Shown here piece by piece: positions 46,474 through 55,357 of a stretch of 64,000 bases of DNA. The notes under the pieces are model-generated. The model worked only from the letters and a program-made list of their open reading frames with translations. It was not told the DNA's origin and ran no database searches. Each line of letters starts with the position of its first letter. Position 1 is the stretch's first letter. Source of the stretch: Rhizobium sp. BK650. Its GTDB lineage: Bacteria > Pseudomonadota > Alphaproteobacteria > Rhizobiales > Rhizobiaceae. A program made the translations under genes and the position numbers. The stretch covers positions 434,001-498,000 of the forward strand of contig NZ_JACIBK010000001.1 of the NCBI RefSeq assembly GCF_014195325.1, given 5' to 3'.

Positions 46474-47271
46474 ATGGTTGTTCCGCTTCAGCAAGATGGC
46501 AGGCTACCGGTTTCGCTCCGGAGCCATCTTGGCGGCTATGAATGGCGGCGGGACGCTCTCGGGCGGTCCTCGGCCTGCGTTTTTCGCCTGGAAGGCGAGG
46601 GGCGTCCCGGGCTTTACCTGAAAGGCGAACAGGCAGGCCCGTTCTGCGAACTCGCCGATGAGGCCGAGAGACTTGTCTGGCTTCGCAGTCAGGGCCTCGA
46701 TTGCCCCGAGGTCATTGCCTATGAGAGCGATGGCGAGCGCAGCTTCCTGCTGATGACGGCATTGTCAGGCGCCGATCTCATGACTGCCGCGGCGCTGCTG
46801 CCGGAAGAACGGGTCGATATTCTTGCTTCGGCTCTCAGTGCCCTTCATAGCCTCGATATCAATGCCTGTCCGTTCGACCATCGGCTGAAAAACCGCCTTG
46901 CGTGCGCTGAGGGGCGGATGCGGGCCGGGCTTGTTGACGAGACGGATTTCGACGGGAAGCGTCTCGGCAAAAGCGCCTTCTTCCTCTTCGGCGAATTGCA
47001 GCGGCTGCGGCCGGACAGCGAAAATCTCGTCGTTGCGCATGGCGATGCCTGCCTGCCGAATTTCATGGCGGCTGGCGGGCGGTTTGCTGGTTATATCGAC
47101 TGCTGCCGACTTGGTGTCGCCGACCGCTATCAGGATATCGCGCTGGCCTGTCGCAGCATCGCCCATAATTTCGGCGAGGAATTCGTGCGGCCGTTTCTCA
47201 ATGCTTATGGCCTTTCCCTGATCGATCCCATCAAGATGGATTATTACCAGCTCCTCGACGAATTCTTCTGA
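46474..47271 (+). CDS. APH(3')-type aminoglycoside O-phosphotransferase homologue
   Basis: This kinase-fold protein of 265 residues has the size and motif order of APH(3') enzymes such as that of the neomycin resistance gene: VVAHGDACLPNFM (catalytic Asp), IDCCRLGVADRYQDIALA (metal-binding Asp; the usual DCGRLG has Gly replaced by Cys) and the C-terminal YYQLLDEFF. The N-lobe includes LYLKGE with the ATP lysine. It is probably a functional kinase, but kanamycin or neomycin resistance is not shown by sequence. There is no transposon around it and its composition matches its neighbours, so it appears resident. It is followed by an AraC regulator gene. Confidence 0.83.
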   Translation: MVVPLQQDGRLPVSLRSHLGGYEWRRDALGRSSACVFRLEGEGRPGLYLKGEQAGPFCELADEAERLVWLRSQGLDCPEVIAYESDGERSFLLMTALSGADLMTAAALLPEERVDILASALSALHSLDINACPFDHRLKNRLACAEGRMRAGLVDETDFDGKRLGKSAFFLFGELQRLRPDSENLVVAHGDACLPNFMAAGGRFAGYIDCCRLGVADRYQDIALACRSIAHNFGEEFVRPFLNAYGLSLIDPIKMDYYQLLDEFF

Positions 47272-47322
47272 TCGCTTGCCCGGTTTGCAGTCTGCTGGCA
47301 CAGTCGGCCAAAGGAGATTGCC

Positions 47323-48123
47323 ATGGCTGCCAGCCAGTTCAGAATGCTGCGCTCGTCCGTACCGGGCGTGGAAGCGGTGGTGGCGACGACGGGCCATCGT
47401 TTTGCGCGTCATACCCATGAACAGTTCGGCATTGGGCTGATCGTTTCCGGCGCGCAGAAATCGCTGAGCGGGCGCGGCGTGGTCGAGGCGGAGGCCGGCG
47501 ATCTTATCACCGTCAATCCGAATGAGGTGCATGACGGGGCGCCGATCGGCGAAGCGCGATCCTGGAGCATTCTCTATTTCGATCCCGCCGTCATGCGCGG
47601 CCTTGTGCGCGAGGTGGCAGAGGGCGGCCTTAGTGGCTCCGAGATTCCACGGCCGGTCATTCGGGACGGGTCGCTTGGCAACCGGTTCCGCGCGCTGTTT
47701 TCGGCAGTCACCGGTAATGAGAAGCGGCTGCGCTGCGAGGAACTGCTGCTTTCGGTCATTGCCGACACCATGCGCGAAACAGCGATGCAGGAGGAACCTG
47801 CTTCGGCACCGCGCTCCATTATTCATGCCCGCAGCCTGATTGACGACGATCCGGCAGCGGAAATCTCGCTCGCCGATCTGGCGTACGAAAGCGGTCTCAG
47901 CCGGTTTCAGGTGCTGCGTGCCTTTGCCAGGGCAACGGGCTTTACGCCGCATGCCTATCTCATTCAGGCTCGCGTGCATCTCGCCCGACGGTTGATCGCC
48001 GGCGGTACGCCATTGGCGGAGGCGGCTTTCGAAAGCGGCTTTGCCGATCAAAGCCACATGACGCGCGCTTTCGCTTCCCGCTACGGCCTGACACCTGGCG
48101 CCTATGCACGCGGTCATTCCTGA
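47323..48123 (+). CDS. AraC family transcriptional regulator
   Basis: This 266-residue regulator has an N-terminal cupin-like sensing domain (HRFARHTHEQFGIGLIVSGA, EAGDLITVNPNEVHDGAP) and a C-terminal pair of helix-turn-helices (LADLAYESGLSRFQVLRAFARATG, then LAEAAFESGFADQSHMTRAF) ending in LTPGAY. It precedes the DMT exporter gene on the same strand by 84 bases, a common partnership in which the regulator senses the exported compound. The start ATG at 47323 follows AAAGGAGATTGCC. Confidence 0.9.
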   Translation: MAASQFRMLRSSVPGVEAVVATTGHRFARHTHEQFGIGLIVSGAQKSLSGRGVVEAEAGDLITVNPNEVHDGAPIGEARSWSILYFDPAVMRGLVREVAEGGLSGSEIPRPVIRDGSLGNRFRALFSAVTGNEKRLRCEELLLSVIADTMRETAMQEEPASAPRSIIHARSLIDDDPAAEISLADLAYESGLSRFQVLRAFARATGFTPHAYLIQARVHLARRLIAGGTPLAEAAFESGFADQSHMTRAFASRYGLTPGAYARGHS

Positions 48124-48207
48124 TCGCTTGCCTCTTCTCTTGCAATTTCGTTCAAGACCCATAGCCTCTCAGCCTGTTTGCTGCCGGAGTCTCGAAGGGA
48201 GCAGCAG

Positions 48208-49095
48208 ATGAGCAGGGAAATTCAAGGTTACATCTATCTAGCACTGGCCATGACGACGGTCGGCAGTACAGTGATTGCCAGCAAGGTCATTGCCTCAGGA
48301 CTGCCCCCGTTTACGGCGACGGCATTGCGCTTTGCGGTGGCCTTCCCCTGTTTCCTCTTTCTGATGCGCTGGACAGGAGCTCGATTGCCGCGGCTTTCGG
48401 GATGCGACTGGCTGATCCTTGTCACGCAGGCCGGCGCCGGAAGTGTCGGCTATACGACGCTGTTAATTTCGGGTCTGTCGCTGACATCGGCGGCCAATGC
48501 CGGCGTCATCATCGGCACGCTGCCGATCGTTTCCGCGGCGATCTCCATACTCGTGCTCGGCGAGAGGCCGCAACGTTTCCTGCTTTTGGCAATCGGGCTG
48601 GCGGCGACCGGCGTCTTTTCCATTGCCTTTTCGCCGGCTGCAGGCGGTGGGTCGATTGTTGGTGACATGCTGATCTTTGGCGCGGTCATCTGCGAGGGGC
48701 TGTTCATCCTGCTCAACAAACGGCTTGGCACGTCTATTCCGCCGTTGATGCAGTCCGCTCTGATGACGGCCATCGGCTTCGTCGTTGCGGCTGTGCCCGC
48801 CCTGTTCGAGCATCATGATATTGGGATCGCTTCGCAACCTGCTCTGCTTGCGGTCGTCTATTACGCATTGGTGCCAACCGTCGGTGGTTTCATTCTCTGG
48901 TATGCGGGAGCGGAACGCGTCAGTGGTGCGGAGGCCTCTCTCTTTACGGCTGTTGCGCCGGCAACGGCCGTCACTTTCGCTTTCCTGGTTCTTGGAGAGG
49001 CGATCGGTTTCAACCAGATTTTCGGGATTGCCTGCGTTCTGGCGGCTGTCATAGGTCTTGGCCTCACCGGTCTGCGGCGGACGGCGAGAAGCTAG
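48208..49095 (+). CDS. DMT superfamily (EamA-type) transporter
   Basis: This inner-membrane protein of 295 residues has ten transmembrane helices in two EamA repeats (YIYLALAMTTVGSTVIASKV; DMLIFGAVICEGLFILLNKR). Members export amino acids, metabolites or drugs. AAGGGAG lies six bases before the ATG at 48208; ten upstream codons are open but lack such support. It probably works with the AraC regulator encoded just upstream and converges with a second AraC gene, the stops overlapping by four bases. Confidence 0.87.
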   Translation: MSREIQGYIYLALAMTTVGSTVIASKVIASGLPPFTATALRFAVAFPCFLFLMRWTGARLPRLSGCDWLILVTQAGAGSVGYTTLLISGLSLTSAANAGVIIGTLPIVSAAISILVLGERPQRFLLLAIGLAATGVFSIAFSPAAGGGSIVGDMLIFGAVICEGLFILLNKRLGTSIPPLMQSALMTAIGFVVAAVPALFEHHDIGIASQPALLAVVYYALVPTVGGFILWYAGAERVSGAEASLFTAVAPATAVTFAFLVLGEAIGFNQIFGIACVLAAVIGLGLTGLRRTARS

Positions 49096-49955
49096 GTGCG
49101 ACGGAAGACGTTGCGGTATTCCCGTGGCGTCATGCCAGTCTGCGCCTTGAATTGCCTGTTGAAGTTCGCGAGCGAACCGTAGCCGACCGCGTCGGAAATA
49201 TGGCCGATGGGTTGGTTTGTAGCGGATAGGCGAGCACAGGCATCGCCAATGCGCATGCGGATCAGATAATCGGAGACTGTCGTGCGAGTGTGGCGGCGAA
49301 AGAGCCGGTGCAGACCGGAGACGCTGAGGGCCGCGATATCGGCAAGCTCCTCCAGACCAATCGTGCGAGCGTAATGCAGATGCAGGTGAGTGAGCACCCG
49401 GTCGATGCGCTCGCGGTTTTCCTGCAATTCCGGGCTCTGGCCGGGCGTGCTGGCGAGCGCGGATGTCTGCCGGTCGGCGGCGATACGTCCGAGGATGCTC
49501 AAAAGGGACAGCAGCCGTTCGGCGGGCGGCTTTGAAAAGATTGCCTCGATTTCGTTGCGCACGGTGTCTGCTGTCTCCTTCGAGAATTGCAGTCCCCGGT
49601 CGGCGCGCGACAGCATGGCTTCGATCGGGGCGAACTCGACAGCGCCTGCCGTCACCCGGCGAATCCAGTCCGGGTGAAACCATAAGACCAGGGCGATATG
49701 CGGGATCGTTTCGTCGTATTTTGCGCGGGATACCCAGGTGTGCGGCAGGTTGGGGCCGACGAGCACGAGATCGCCATCCTGATATTCGCCGGTATGATCG
49801 CCGATAAAGCGCTGGCCGATGGAGTTCAGCGTCAGGGTCAGCTCGAATTCGGGATGGTGATGCCATTGAAAGGGGATCGCCTCGTCAAGCCGCCGGTTCA
49901 GCATGCTCCATGACGCATCGGCATGGCGCGGCAGGATTTCGAGATAAGGCCTCAC
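49092..49955 (-). CDS. AraC family transcriptional regulator
   Basis: This 287-residue protein has an N-terminal cupin domain (PFQWHHHPEFELTLTLNSIGQR, YQDGDLVLVGPNLPHTW) and a C-terminal double helix-turn-helix (LEELADIAALSVSGLHRLFRRHT, IGHISDAVGYGSLANFNRQF) ending in MTPREYRNVF. It is divergent from the dioxygenase gene with a 135-base gap and is its likely regulator. Its stop overlaps the DMT gene end by four bases. The ligand is unknown; the histidine-rich cupin sequence suggests a small carbohydrate- or acid-like effector only by family analogy. Confidence 0.9.
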   Translation of the reverse strand: MRPYLEILPRHADASWSMLNRRLDEAIPFQWHHHPEFELTLTLNSIGQRFIGDHTGEYQDGDLVLVGPNLPHTWVSRAKYDETIPHIALVLWFHPDWIRRVTAGAVEFAPIEAMLSRADRGLQFSKETADTVRNEIEAIFSKPPAERLLSLLSILGRIAADRQTSALASTPGQSPELQENRERIDRVLTHLHLHYARTIGLEELADIAALSVSGLHRLFRRHTRTTVSDYLIRMRIGDACARLSATNQPIGHISDAVGYGSLANFNRQFKAQTGMTPREYRNVFRRT

Positions 49956-50090
49956 GAGGCGCCTTTCAGATCATTGACGCCAGAATAATATCATAACCTG
50001 CCATGTTGGCACAACATGGACGGCGATGCGAGGCTACACTCCCATCATCGCCTGAAATCACAGGATTGGATCAAATGATGGGAGGACCTC

Positions 50091-51026
50091 ATGGAACTGG
50101 CAGTGAAACGCGACGCTCATCCGACGGCTTCGTCGGTCACCACCCAGCTCAAGGATATCAAGAAAAGGCTGCCGCTGCGGGTGCTCTCGGAAGCGGACTG
50201 GCAGCACTGGACAACGAAGGGTTATGTCATCGTTCGTCAGGCCGTTCCTGCGGCGAATGTCGAGCGGCTTGTGGAGGTGCTCTGGCGTTTTGACGAGAAG
50301 GATCCGAACGATGCTTCGACCTGGTATGCGCCGCAGCGGCGTGAGCACAAGATGAAGGAGCTCAACAATACCGGCATGCTGGAAATCTATAACCACCAGG
50401 CGCTCTGGGACAACCGGATGGAGAAGCGCGTCTACGACGTCTTCGTCGATATCTGGGACCGCGAAGACCTGTGGGTGACGATCGATCGCGCCAACCTCAA
50501 CCCGCCGAAGAAGGTCAAGGGCAATCCGAACGGTTTCATTCACTGGGATGTCGATACGTCCATCCGGCCGCTGCCGATCGGCGTGCAGGGTGTCTTGAGC
50601 CTGAAGAAGCAGGACGGCGATGTCGGCGGCTTCCAGTGCGTGCCTTATCTCTTCGAGCATTTCGAGGAATGGGTGAAGACGCAGCCCGAGGATCGCGATC
50701 CGATGCATCCCGATATGACCGGCCTTTCCGTCGTCAATATCGACATGGAGCCGGGCGACCTGATGATCTTCAATTCGTTGCTCGCTCACGGCGTTCGTCC
50801 CAACCATTCGGATAACCGGGTGCGCATGGCGCAATATATTTCCATGCATCCGGCCGAATACGACAATGCCGAGGAGCGTGAGGAACGTATTCGCCTGTGG
50901 CGTGAGCGCGATCATCCGAAGCGCGATGCCTTTCCCGGCGATCCGCGCGAGTGGGAAAAGCACAATGCCAAGACCGCCGAGCTGACGCCGCTCGGCCGCA
51001 AGCTGCTCGGCCTCGAGCGCTGGTAA
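50091..51026 (+). CDS. Phytanoyl-CoA dioxygenase family Fe(II)/2-oxoglutarate oxygenase
   Basis: This cytoplasmic oxygenase of 311 residues has a jelly-roll core. The iron facial triad is visible as His and Asp in FIHWDVDTS and the distal His in LLAHGVRPN, with an Arg about ten residues later (DNRVRMAQYISMH) to hold 2-oxoglutarate. The final 60 residues are highly charged. The substrate is unknown. It is divergent from an AraC gene and ends in a good terminator, so it seems to be a single-gene transcript under that regulator. Confidence 0.85.
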   Translation: MELAVKRDAHPTASSVTTQLKDIKKRLPLRVLSEADWQHWTTKGYVIVRQAVPAANVERLVEVLWRFDEKDPNDASTWYAPQRREHKMKELNNTGMLEIYNHQALWDNRMEKRVYDVFVDIWDREDLWVTIDRANLNPPKKVKGNPNGFIHWDVDTSIRPLPIGVQGVLSLKKQDGDVGGFQCVPYLFEHFEEWVKTQPEDRDPMHPDMTGLSVVNIDMEPGDLMIFNSLLAHGVRPNHSDNRVRMAQYISMHPAEYDNAEEREERIRLWRERDHPKRDAFPGDPREWEKHNAKTAELTPLGRKLLGLERW

Positions 51027-51044
51027 AATTATAGTAGATCACAT

Positions 51045-51080
51045 GCCGCGGAGGGGACACTTCCGCGGCTTTCTTCGTTT
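51045..51080 (+). terminator. Terminator of the dioxygenase gene
   Basis: A 7-bp GC stem (GCCGCGG / CCGCGGC) with an 11-base loop is followed by TTTCTTCGTTTT, 18 bases past the stop. Confidence 0.8.
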
Positions 51081-51230
51081 TGGTGCAGACGCGGCGCATT
51101 CGCGTCATGACGCCGGTGGCCGGCTCGCTCTTCACCATTCGAGATTTGCGATATCGAAGCCATTGCCCCCTTGGGATAGCGGCGTCGGCACCCTATCTCT
51201 TCCGGAGATATCCATTCGGAGACGACATCC

Positions 51231-51629
51231 ATGTCAGGCAGGCCGATCAGAATTCCCGGGCCGGATCATCCGATCACCGTCGAACACAATCCCTCCCGCG
51301 TCGTCGTCAAGCTCGACGGCCGCGTCATCGCGGATACGCATGATGCACTGACGCTGCGCGAGGCTTCCTATCCGCCGGTGCAATATGTTCCACGAAAGGA
51401 CGTGGATATGTCGCTGCTGGAGCGCACCGATCATCAGAGCCATTGCCCTTATAAGGGCGACGCTTCCTATTACAGCATTCCTCTTGGCGGCGAGCGTTCG
51501 AAGAATGCGATCTGGACGTATGAGACGCCCAATCCCGCCGTCGCCAACATCAAGGGCTATATGGCGTTTTACCCCGATAGGGTCGATTCCATCGAAGAGC
51601 TGCCGTCTCCCGAGGCTGGGCAGTTCTAA
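51231..51629 (+). CDS. DUF427 domain protein
   Basis: This 132-residue cytoplasmic protein matches the DUF427 fold: RVVVKLDGRVIADTHDALTL, the conserved YPPVQYVPRKDVDMSLLERT and HCPYKGDASYYSI, and the ending YMAFYPDRVD. The family is widespread and uncharacterised; conserved His, Cys, Lys and Asp residues in the HCPYKGDA motif hint at a catalytic or ligand pocket. It follows the dioxygenase terminator, so it has its own promoter, and the next gene is unknown. Confidence 0.9.
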   Translation: MSGRPIRIPGPDHPITVEHNPSRVVVKLDGRVIADTHDALTLREASYPPVQYVPRKDVDMSLLERTDHQSHCPYKGDASYYSIPLGGERSKNAIWTYETPNPAVANIKGYMAFYPDRVDSIEELPSPEAGQF

Positions 51630-51742
51630 GGGATAAGTGCTTTCCCCTTCTGATCTATCGGATCAAGCGCAAGTGGCTCCGGACGCTAAGCGTAATGGGT
51701 TAATTTGAAACCTCCTCATGTCGCGATATCCTTCCCGAGCTT

Positions 51743-52414
51743 ATGCGGGCTGGGGTCATGAAACTGGATCAGGTGGAGCTTCGCTCCGAAGTATTAGATA
51801 TCCGTATCGTAGAGGGTATCGGCGATGGTTCCTTCGATCTCGAATTCGACGTCTCTCGCGATGACGGATATGTGCTGATTCTTCTGGAAATACTGGTAGG
51901 AAGGGGCGATTTTCTCGTTCAGGGTTTCGACGAGGAAAACAGCGCTGCCGCCTCACTTCGGGGCCGGCAACGGGTCTATATAGTAAGACCTGCCAAAGCT
52001 GCTCGCAGGATTGCCGTCGGCATATTTGCTGCCGTCGATAGTAAGGTGCGGGCGACAATCGCCTGCTTCAAGGGAGAGATCGTCGATACACCGGCGGAAC
52101 TGACCTTCCCGCTCTGCAGGGCGCTTTGTAAGCTGCTCGTCGCTTCGTCGCTTGCCTGGATGGGCATTCCGTCTCCGGACATTTTAGATAGGGTGGAGAT
52201 CTCCAGCCCTCCCTCTGTCGAACGGATGAGGCAGCTTTTCATCGGCACGGATGCAATTGGTAGTTCGCAGAACGAACTGCTCGCTCTTGTCGACCCGAGT
52301 TTGCGCTCGGCAATCCTCGATGTCATGGAGGAGACCATGTGGCTGCTCGACATGCGTGACCAACTCCATGCTGCCGCTTGCGAGATGGTCGGCTGTTGCC
52401 CGCCTTCAAATTGA
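51743..52414 (+). CDS. Hypothetical protein
   Basis: I do not recognise this 223-residue protein. It is soluble, slightly acidic, and probably has a beta-rich first half (LDQVELRSEVLDIRIVEGIG, DGYVLILLEILVGRGDFLV) and a helical second half with several Cys. There is no signal peptide. ATG at 51743 and an in-frame ATG at 51758 are both possible; the second has GGGG close by. It lies alone between DUF427 and the MFS transporter gene and has normal codon usage, which supports a real gene. Confidence 0.6.
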   Translation: MRAGVMKLDQVELRSEVLDIRIVEGIGDGSFDLEFDVSRDDGYVLILLEILVGRGDFLVQGFDEENSAAASLRGRQRVYIVRPAKAARRIAVGIFAAVDSKVRATIACFKGEIVDTPAELTFPLCRALCKLLVASSLAWMGIPSPDILDRVEISSPPSVERMRQLFIGTDAIGSSQNELLALVDPSLRSAILDVMEETMWLLDMRDQLHAAACEMVGCCPPSN

Positions 52415-52537
52415 TGCGGCAATTGCGCGCCTCGACTTATTCCGATTGACATACGTCAATTTAAAGCAGAACACCGTTCCGTTTTATAAAGATCCCTATA
52501 AGTACCTGTGGCTGGGCTGCAGGTCGGTGACCGAACA

Positions 52538-53761
52538 ATGGACATAGCAGTGAATAAGCGGGAAAGCGTTCTACGCCATCCCGGCTATCTGAACTTCGCC
52601 GCCTCTCGGGTCTTCTCCTCCCTTTCTTTTCAGGCCGTGGCAATTGCCATGGGGTGGATGATTTACGAACAGACGCATAGCGCCTTCGCGCTTGCGCTTG
52701 TCGGTTTCTGCCAGTTTCTGCCGATGGCGGTGCTGACCTTCGTCGTCGGCCATGTCGCGGACCGGTTCGATCGCCGGCGGATCGGACTTGCCTGCCAGCT
52801 CATCGAAGCGATCACCTCGCTGGTGCTGGCGATAGCGACCTGGCAGGAGTGGCTTTCGCCGGTTGGAATGCTTGTTGCGGTCACAATCATGGGTGCCGTT
52901 GTCGCCTTCGAAAGGCCGACCATGGCCGCACTCCTGCCGAATATCGTGCCGGCCTCCATGCTTCAGCGAGCCGTTGCGATTTCGACTTCGATGATGCAGA
53001 CGGCGCTGATCATCGGTCCCTCGCTCGGCGGTCTTCTTTATGGCGTGAGCCCTGTCGCACCCTTCGCGATGTCGGCCGTCCTCTTTGCCGTGGCAAGCTT
53101 CAACGTCATCTCAATCCGTATGGAGTGGACGCCATCGAAGCGCGAGCCGGTGACTTTATCGTCCGTCTTTGCCGGAGTATCCTTCATCCGCAGTCGGCCG
53201 GTGATGCTTGGCACGATCTCGCTCGATCTGTTCGCGGTTCTGCTCGGTGGCGCCACGGCGCTGCTGCCGATGTTTGCGAGCGACATCCTGCATGCCGGTC
53301 CTTGGGGGCTTGGCATGCTGCGCGCTGCACCCGCAATCGGTGCGCTTTCCATGTCGATCGTGCTTGCCCGACGGCCGCTGACATCGGATGTCGGTCGCAA
53401 GATGCTGCTGGCCGTCGCCGTTTTCGGCGCGGCCACTATCGTTTTCTCCCTTTCCACCAACATTGCGTTCTCCGTCGTCGCACTGCTCGTCATCGGAGCC
53501 TCGGACACCGTGAGCGTCGTCGTTCGCAGCTCGCTGGTGCAGCTTCTGACGCCGGATGAGATGCGCGGGCGCGTCAATGCCGTCAATTCGCTGTTCATCG
53601 GCACGTCGAACCAGCTCGGCGAGTTCGAATCCGGCATGCTTGCCGGTGTGTTAGGGCCAGTCGCGGCGGGTATGATCGGCGGGGTGGGCACGATCGCAGT
53701 GGTGCTTATGTGGACGCGGATCTTCCCCGATCTTCTCAAGGTGAAGACGCTGCAGGGCTGA
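52538..53761 (+). CDS. MFS transporter, EntS-like (MFS_3) type
   Basis: This inner-membrane protein of 407 residues has eleven or twelve transmembrane helices. The pattern NFAASRVFSSLSFQAVAIAMG, the loop DRFDRRRIGLACQ and the late MRGRVNAVNSLFIGTSNQLGEF motif identify the branch that includes the enterobactin exporter EntS and many uncharacterised exporters. No siderophore biosynthesis gene is nearby, so the substrate is open. The start at 52538 is preferred; a start ten codons earlier lacks a ribosome site. AT-rich TATAAA about 50 bases upstream is a candidate -10 box. Confidence 0.85.
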   Translation: MDIAVNKRESVLRHPGYLNFAASRVFSSLSFQAVAIAMGWMIYEQTHSAFALALVGFCQFLPMAVLTFVVGHVADRFDRRRIGLACQLIEAITSLVLAIATWQEWLSPVGMLVAVTIMGAVVAFERPTMAALLPNIVPASMLQRAVAISTSMMQTALIIGPSLGGLLYGVSPVAPFAMSAVLFAVASFNVISIRMEWTPSKREPVTLSSVFAGVSFIRSRPVMLGTISLDLFAVLLGGATALLPMFASDILHAGPWGLGMLRAAPAIGALSMSIVLARRPLTSDVGRKMLLAVAVFGAATIVFSLSTNIAFSVVALLVIGASDTVSVVVRSSLVQLLTPDEMRGRVNAVNSLFIGTSNQLGEFESGMLAGVLGPVAAGMIGGVGTIAVVLMWTRIFPDLLKVKTLQG

Positions 53762-53869
53762 TGGTCTCCCATCTCCTTGCCGCATCGGCCGCGGACATGA
53801 ATCGCCTAGCATGTCGGATGTCGCCGGTGTCGAACGTCCTTCGGACGTTAACGCAAGAGGAGATGTGCA

Positions 53870-54223
53870 ATGTCTTATGTTGATGGTTTCGTCGTGGCCG
53901 TTCCCCGCGAGAATGTCGATGCCTACAAGGAATTTTCGGCCTATGCCGGATCGATCTGGAAGGAATACGGCGCGCTCGAATATGTCGAGTGCCTCGGCGA
54001 CGACGTGCCCTATGGCGAATTGACTTCGTTTCCACGCGCCGTCATGGCCAAGGATGACGAGGTGGTGGTCTTTTCCTGGATCCTCTACAAATCCAAGCAG
54101 GAGCGCGACGCGATCAATACGAAGGTCATGGCCGATCCCCGCCTTTCGAGCGACAAATGGAAGATGCCGTTCGATGGCAAGCGCTTGATCTATGGCGGTT
54201 TCAAGGAGTTGCTGCGGCTCTGA
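53870..54223 (+). CDS. DUF1428 family protein
   Basis: This 117-residue cytoplasmic protein has the ferredoxin-like DUF1428 fold: YVDGFVVAVPRENVDAYKEF, the conserved GALEYVECLGDDVPYGELTS and the C-terminal MPFDGKRLIYGGF. Function is unknown; it belongs to the dimeric alpha-beta barrel superfamily with ABM proteins. AAGAGGAG precedes the ATG. It is followed by the YjbQ gene with a 70-base gap. Confidence 0.9.
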   Translation: MSYVDGFVVAVPRENVDAYKEFSAYAGSIWKEYGALEYVECLGDDVPYGELTSFPRAVMAKDDEVVVFSWILYKSKQERDAINTKVMADPRLSSDKWKMPFDGKRLIYGGFKELLRL

Positions 54224-54293
54224 TGTCCCTGCGCCATTGACTTCGAAGGCGAGGCGCGCCACCTCGCGGAGACAATCTGCGACGGAGACCGCC

Positions 54294-54716
54294 TTGCCCC
54301 AGACGATAGTAACGCTTTCCACCCGCGGCCAGGGTCTCTACGAATTCACCGATCAGGCCAATGCCTTCGTTCGCCTATCCGGCATGGAGGAGGGGTTGCT
54401 GACCGTCTTCGTGCGTCACACGTCCTGTTCGCTGCTTATCCAGGAAAATGCCGATCCTGATGTGAAGACCGACCTCAACAGTTTCTTCCGCCGTCTGGTG
54501 CCGCCGTCTTCCGACCCGTCCATGGGCTGGGTCGTTCACACGATGGAGGGGCCGGACGATATGCCGGCTCATATCAAGGCAGCGCTGACGCAGGTTTCGA
54601 TCGGCATTCCCGTCCAGAAGGGCCGGCTGATGCTCGGTACCTGGCAGGGCATCTATCTCTTCGAACATCGTGACCGCCCGCATCGGCGCGATATCGTCCT
54701 ACATCTCAGCACATAG
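54294..54716 (+). CDS. YjbQ family protein (secondary thiamine-phosphate synthase enzyme)
   Basis: This 140-residue protein matches the UPF0047/YjbQ family: TRGQGLYEFTDQ, the metal and active-site region VFVRHTSCSLLIQENADPDV and the ending GTWQGIYLFEHRDRPHRR with conserved Gly-Trp-Gln. Members have a weak thiamine-phosphate synthase activity, but the natural role is unclear. The start chosen is TTG at 54294, because GGAG lies six bases upstream and homology begins there; an open frame upstream overlaps the DUF1428 gene and is not homologous. Confidence 0.9.
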   Translation: MPQTIVTLSTRGQGLYEFTDQANAFVRLSGMEEGLLTVFVRHTSCSLLIQENADPDVKTDLNSFFRRLVPPSSDPSMGWVVHTMEGPDDMPAHIKAALTQVSIGIPVQKGRLMLGTWQGIYLFEHRDRPHRRDIVLHLST

Positions 54717-54898
54717 CTTGCTTTAACCCATTCCGGCCGAAACTCGCTGGATAGTTTTACTGGAACTGCTCTCGACCGTTAACCGTTCTGAATGTCAACT
54801 GAATGGGTGGTTCGAACGGCATTCAGCTTCACCCGTTTAGTCTTGAGATAATCCCAGAAGGGGAGATCGAGGAAACTATTCACGAGGAGAAACTCCCA

Positions 54899-55207
54899 AT
54901 GTCGCATTTCCTTGCCAAAGCTTCGCTTGCCACGCTGATCGCTCTCAGCGCCATCCCACTTGCCGGCTCTGCTGCTTTTGCGGCGCCGCAGACCGATTTC
55001 GTCGTCAAGGCGCAGTACTACCACCGTCCACCGGTTCACGGCTGCTCGCCGATGGAAGCCATCCGCAAGGCTCGCTATTCCGGACTTCGTGACGTGCGCA
55101 TTTCCAACATCACGCCGCGCCGCGTCGTTGTTGCGGGCCGGTATCGCCATGGCTGGGACCGCATGACTTTCGCGAATGTGCGCGGTTGCCCGCTCATGTA
55201 CCGCTAG
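54899..55207 (+). CDS. Small secreted protein, first of two tandem paralogues
   Basis: This 102-residue protein has an N-terminal signal peptide (about residues 1-28, ending AAFAAP) and a basic mature part. Its C-terminus ITPRRVVVAGRYRHG...NVRGCPL is shared with the next gene product, as is the pair of cysteines (HGCSP and RGCPL), which could form a disulfide in the periplasm. GAGGAGA is eight bases before the ATG. The family is unknown to me; similar short proteins are frequent in Rhizobiales. Confidence 0.75.
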   Translation: MSHFLAKASLATLIALSAIPLAGSAAFAAPQTDFVVKAQYYHRPPVHGCSPMEAIRKARYSGLRDVRISNITPRRVVVAGRYRHGWDRMTFANVRGCPLMYR

Positions 55208-55357
55208 TTCATGTCCGCAGGCAGGAAAGCCTGGCCTTTGGCCGCTTGGCCTTGACTGCGGCACTTTCGCTCGTCTTTTCTCGGAACTGTATGTCAGTGA
55301 TTCCGAAACGGGCTTCGACAATTGCCCGCGCGGCGATCAACCACGAGGATATTTTTC

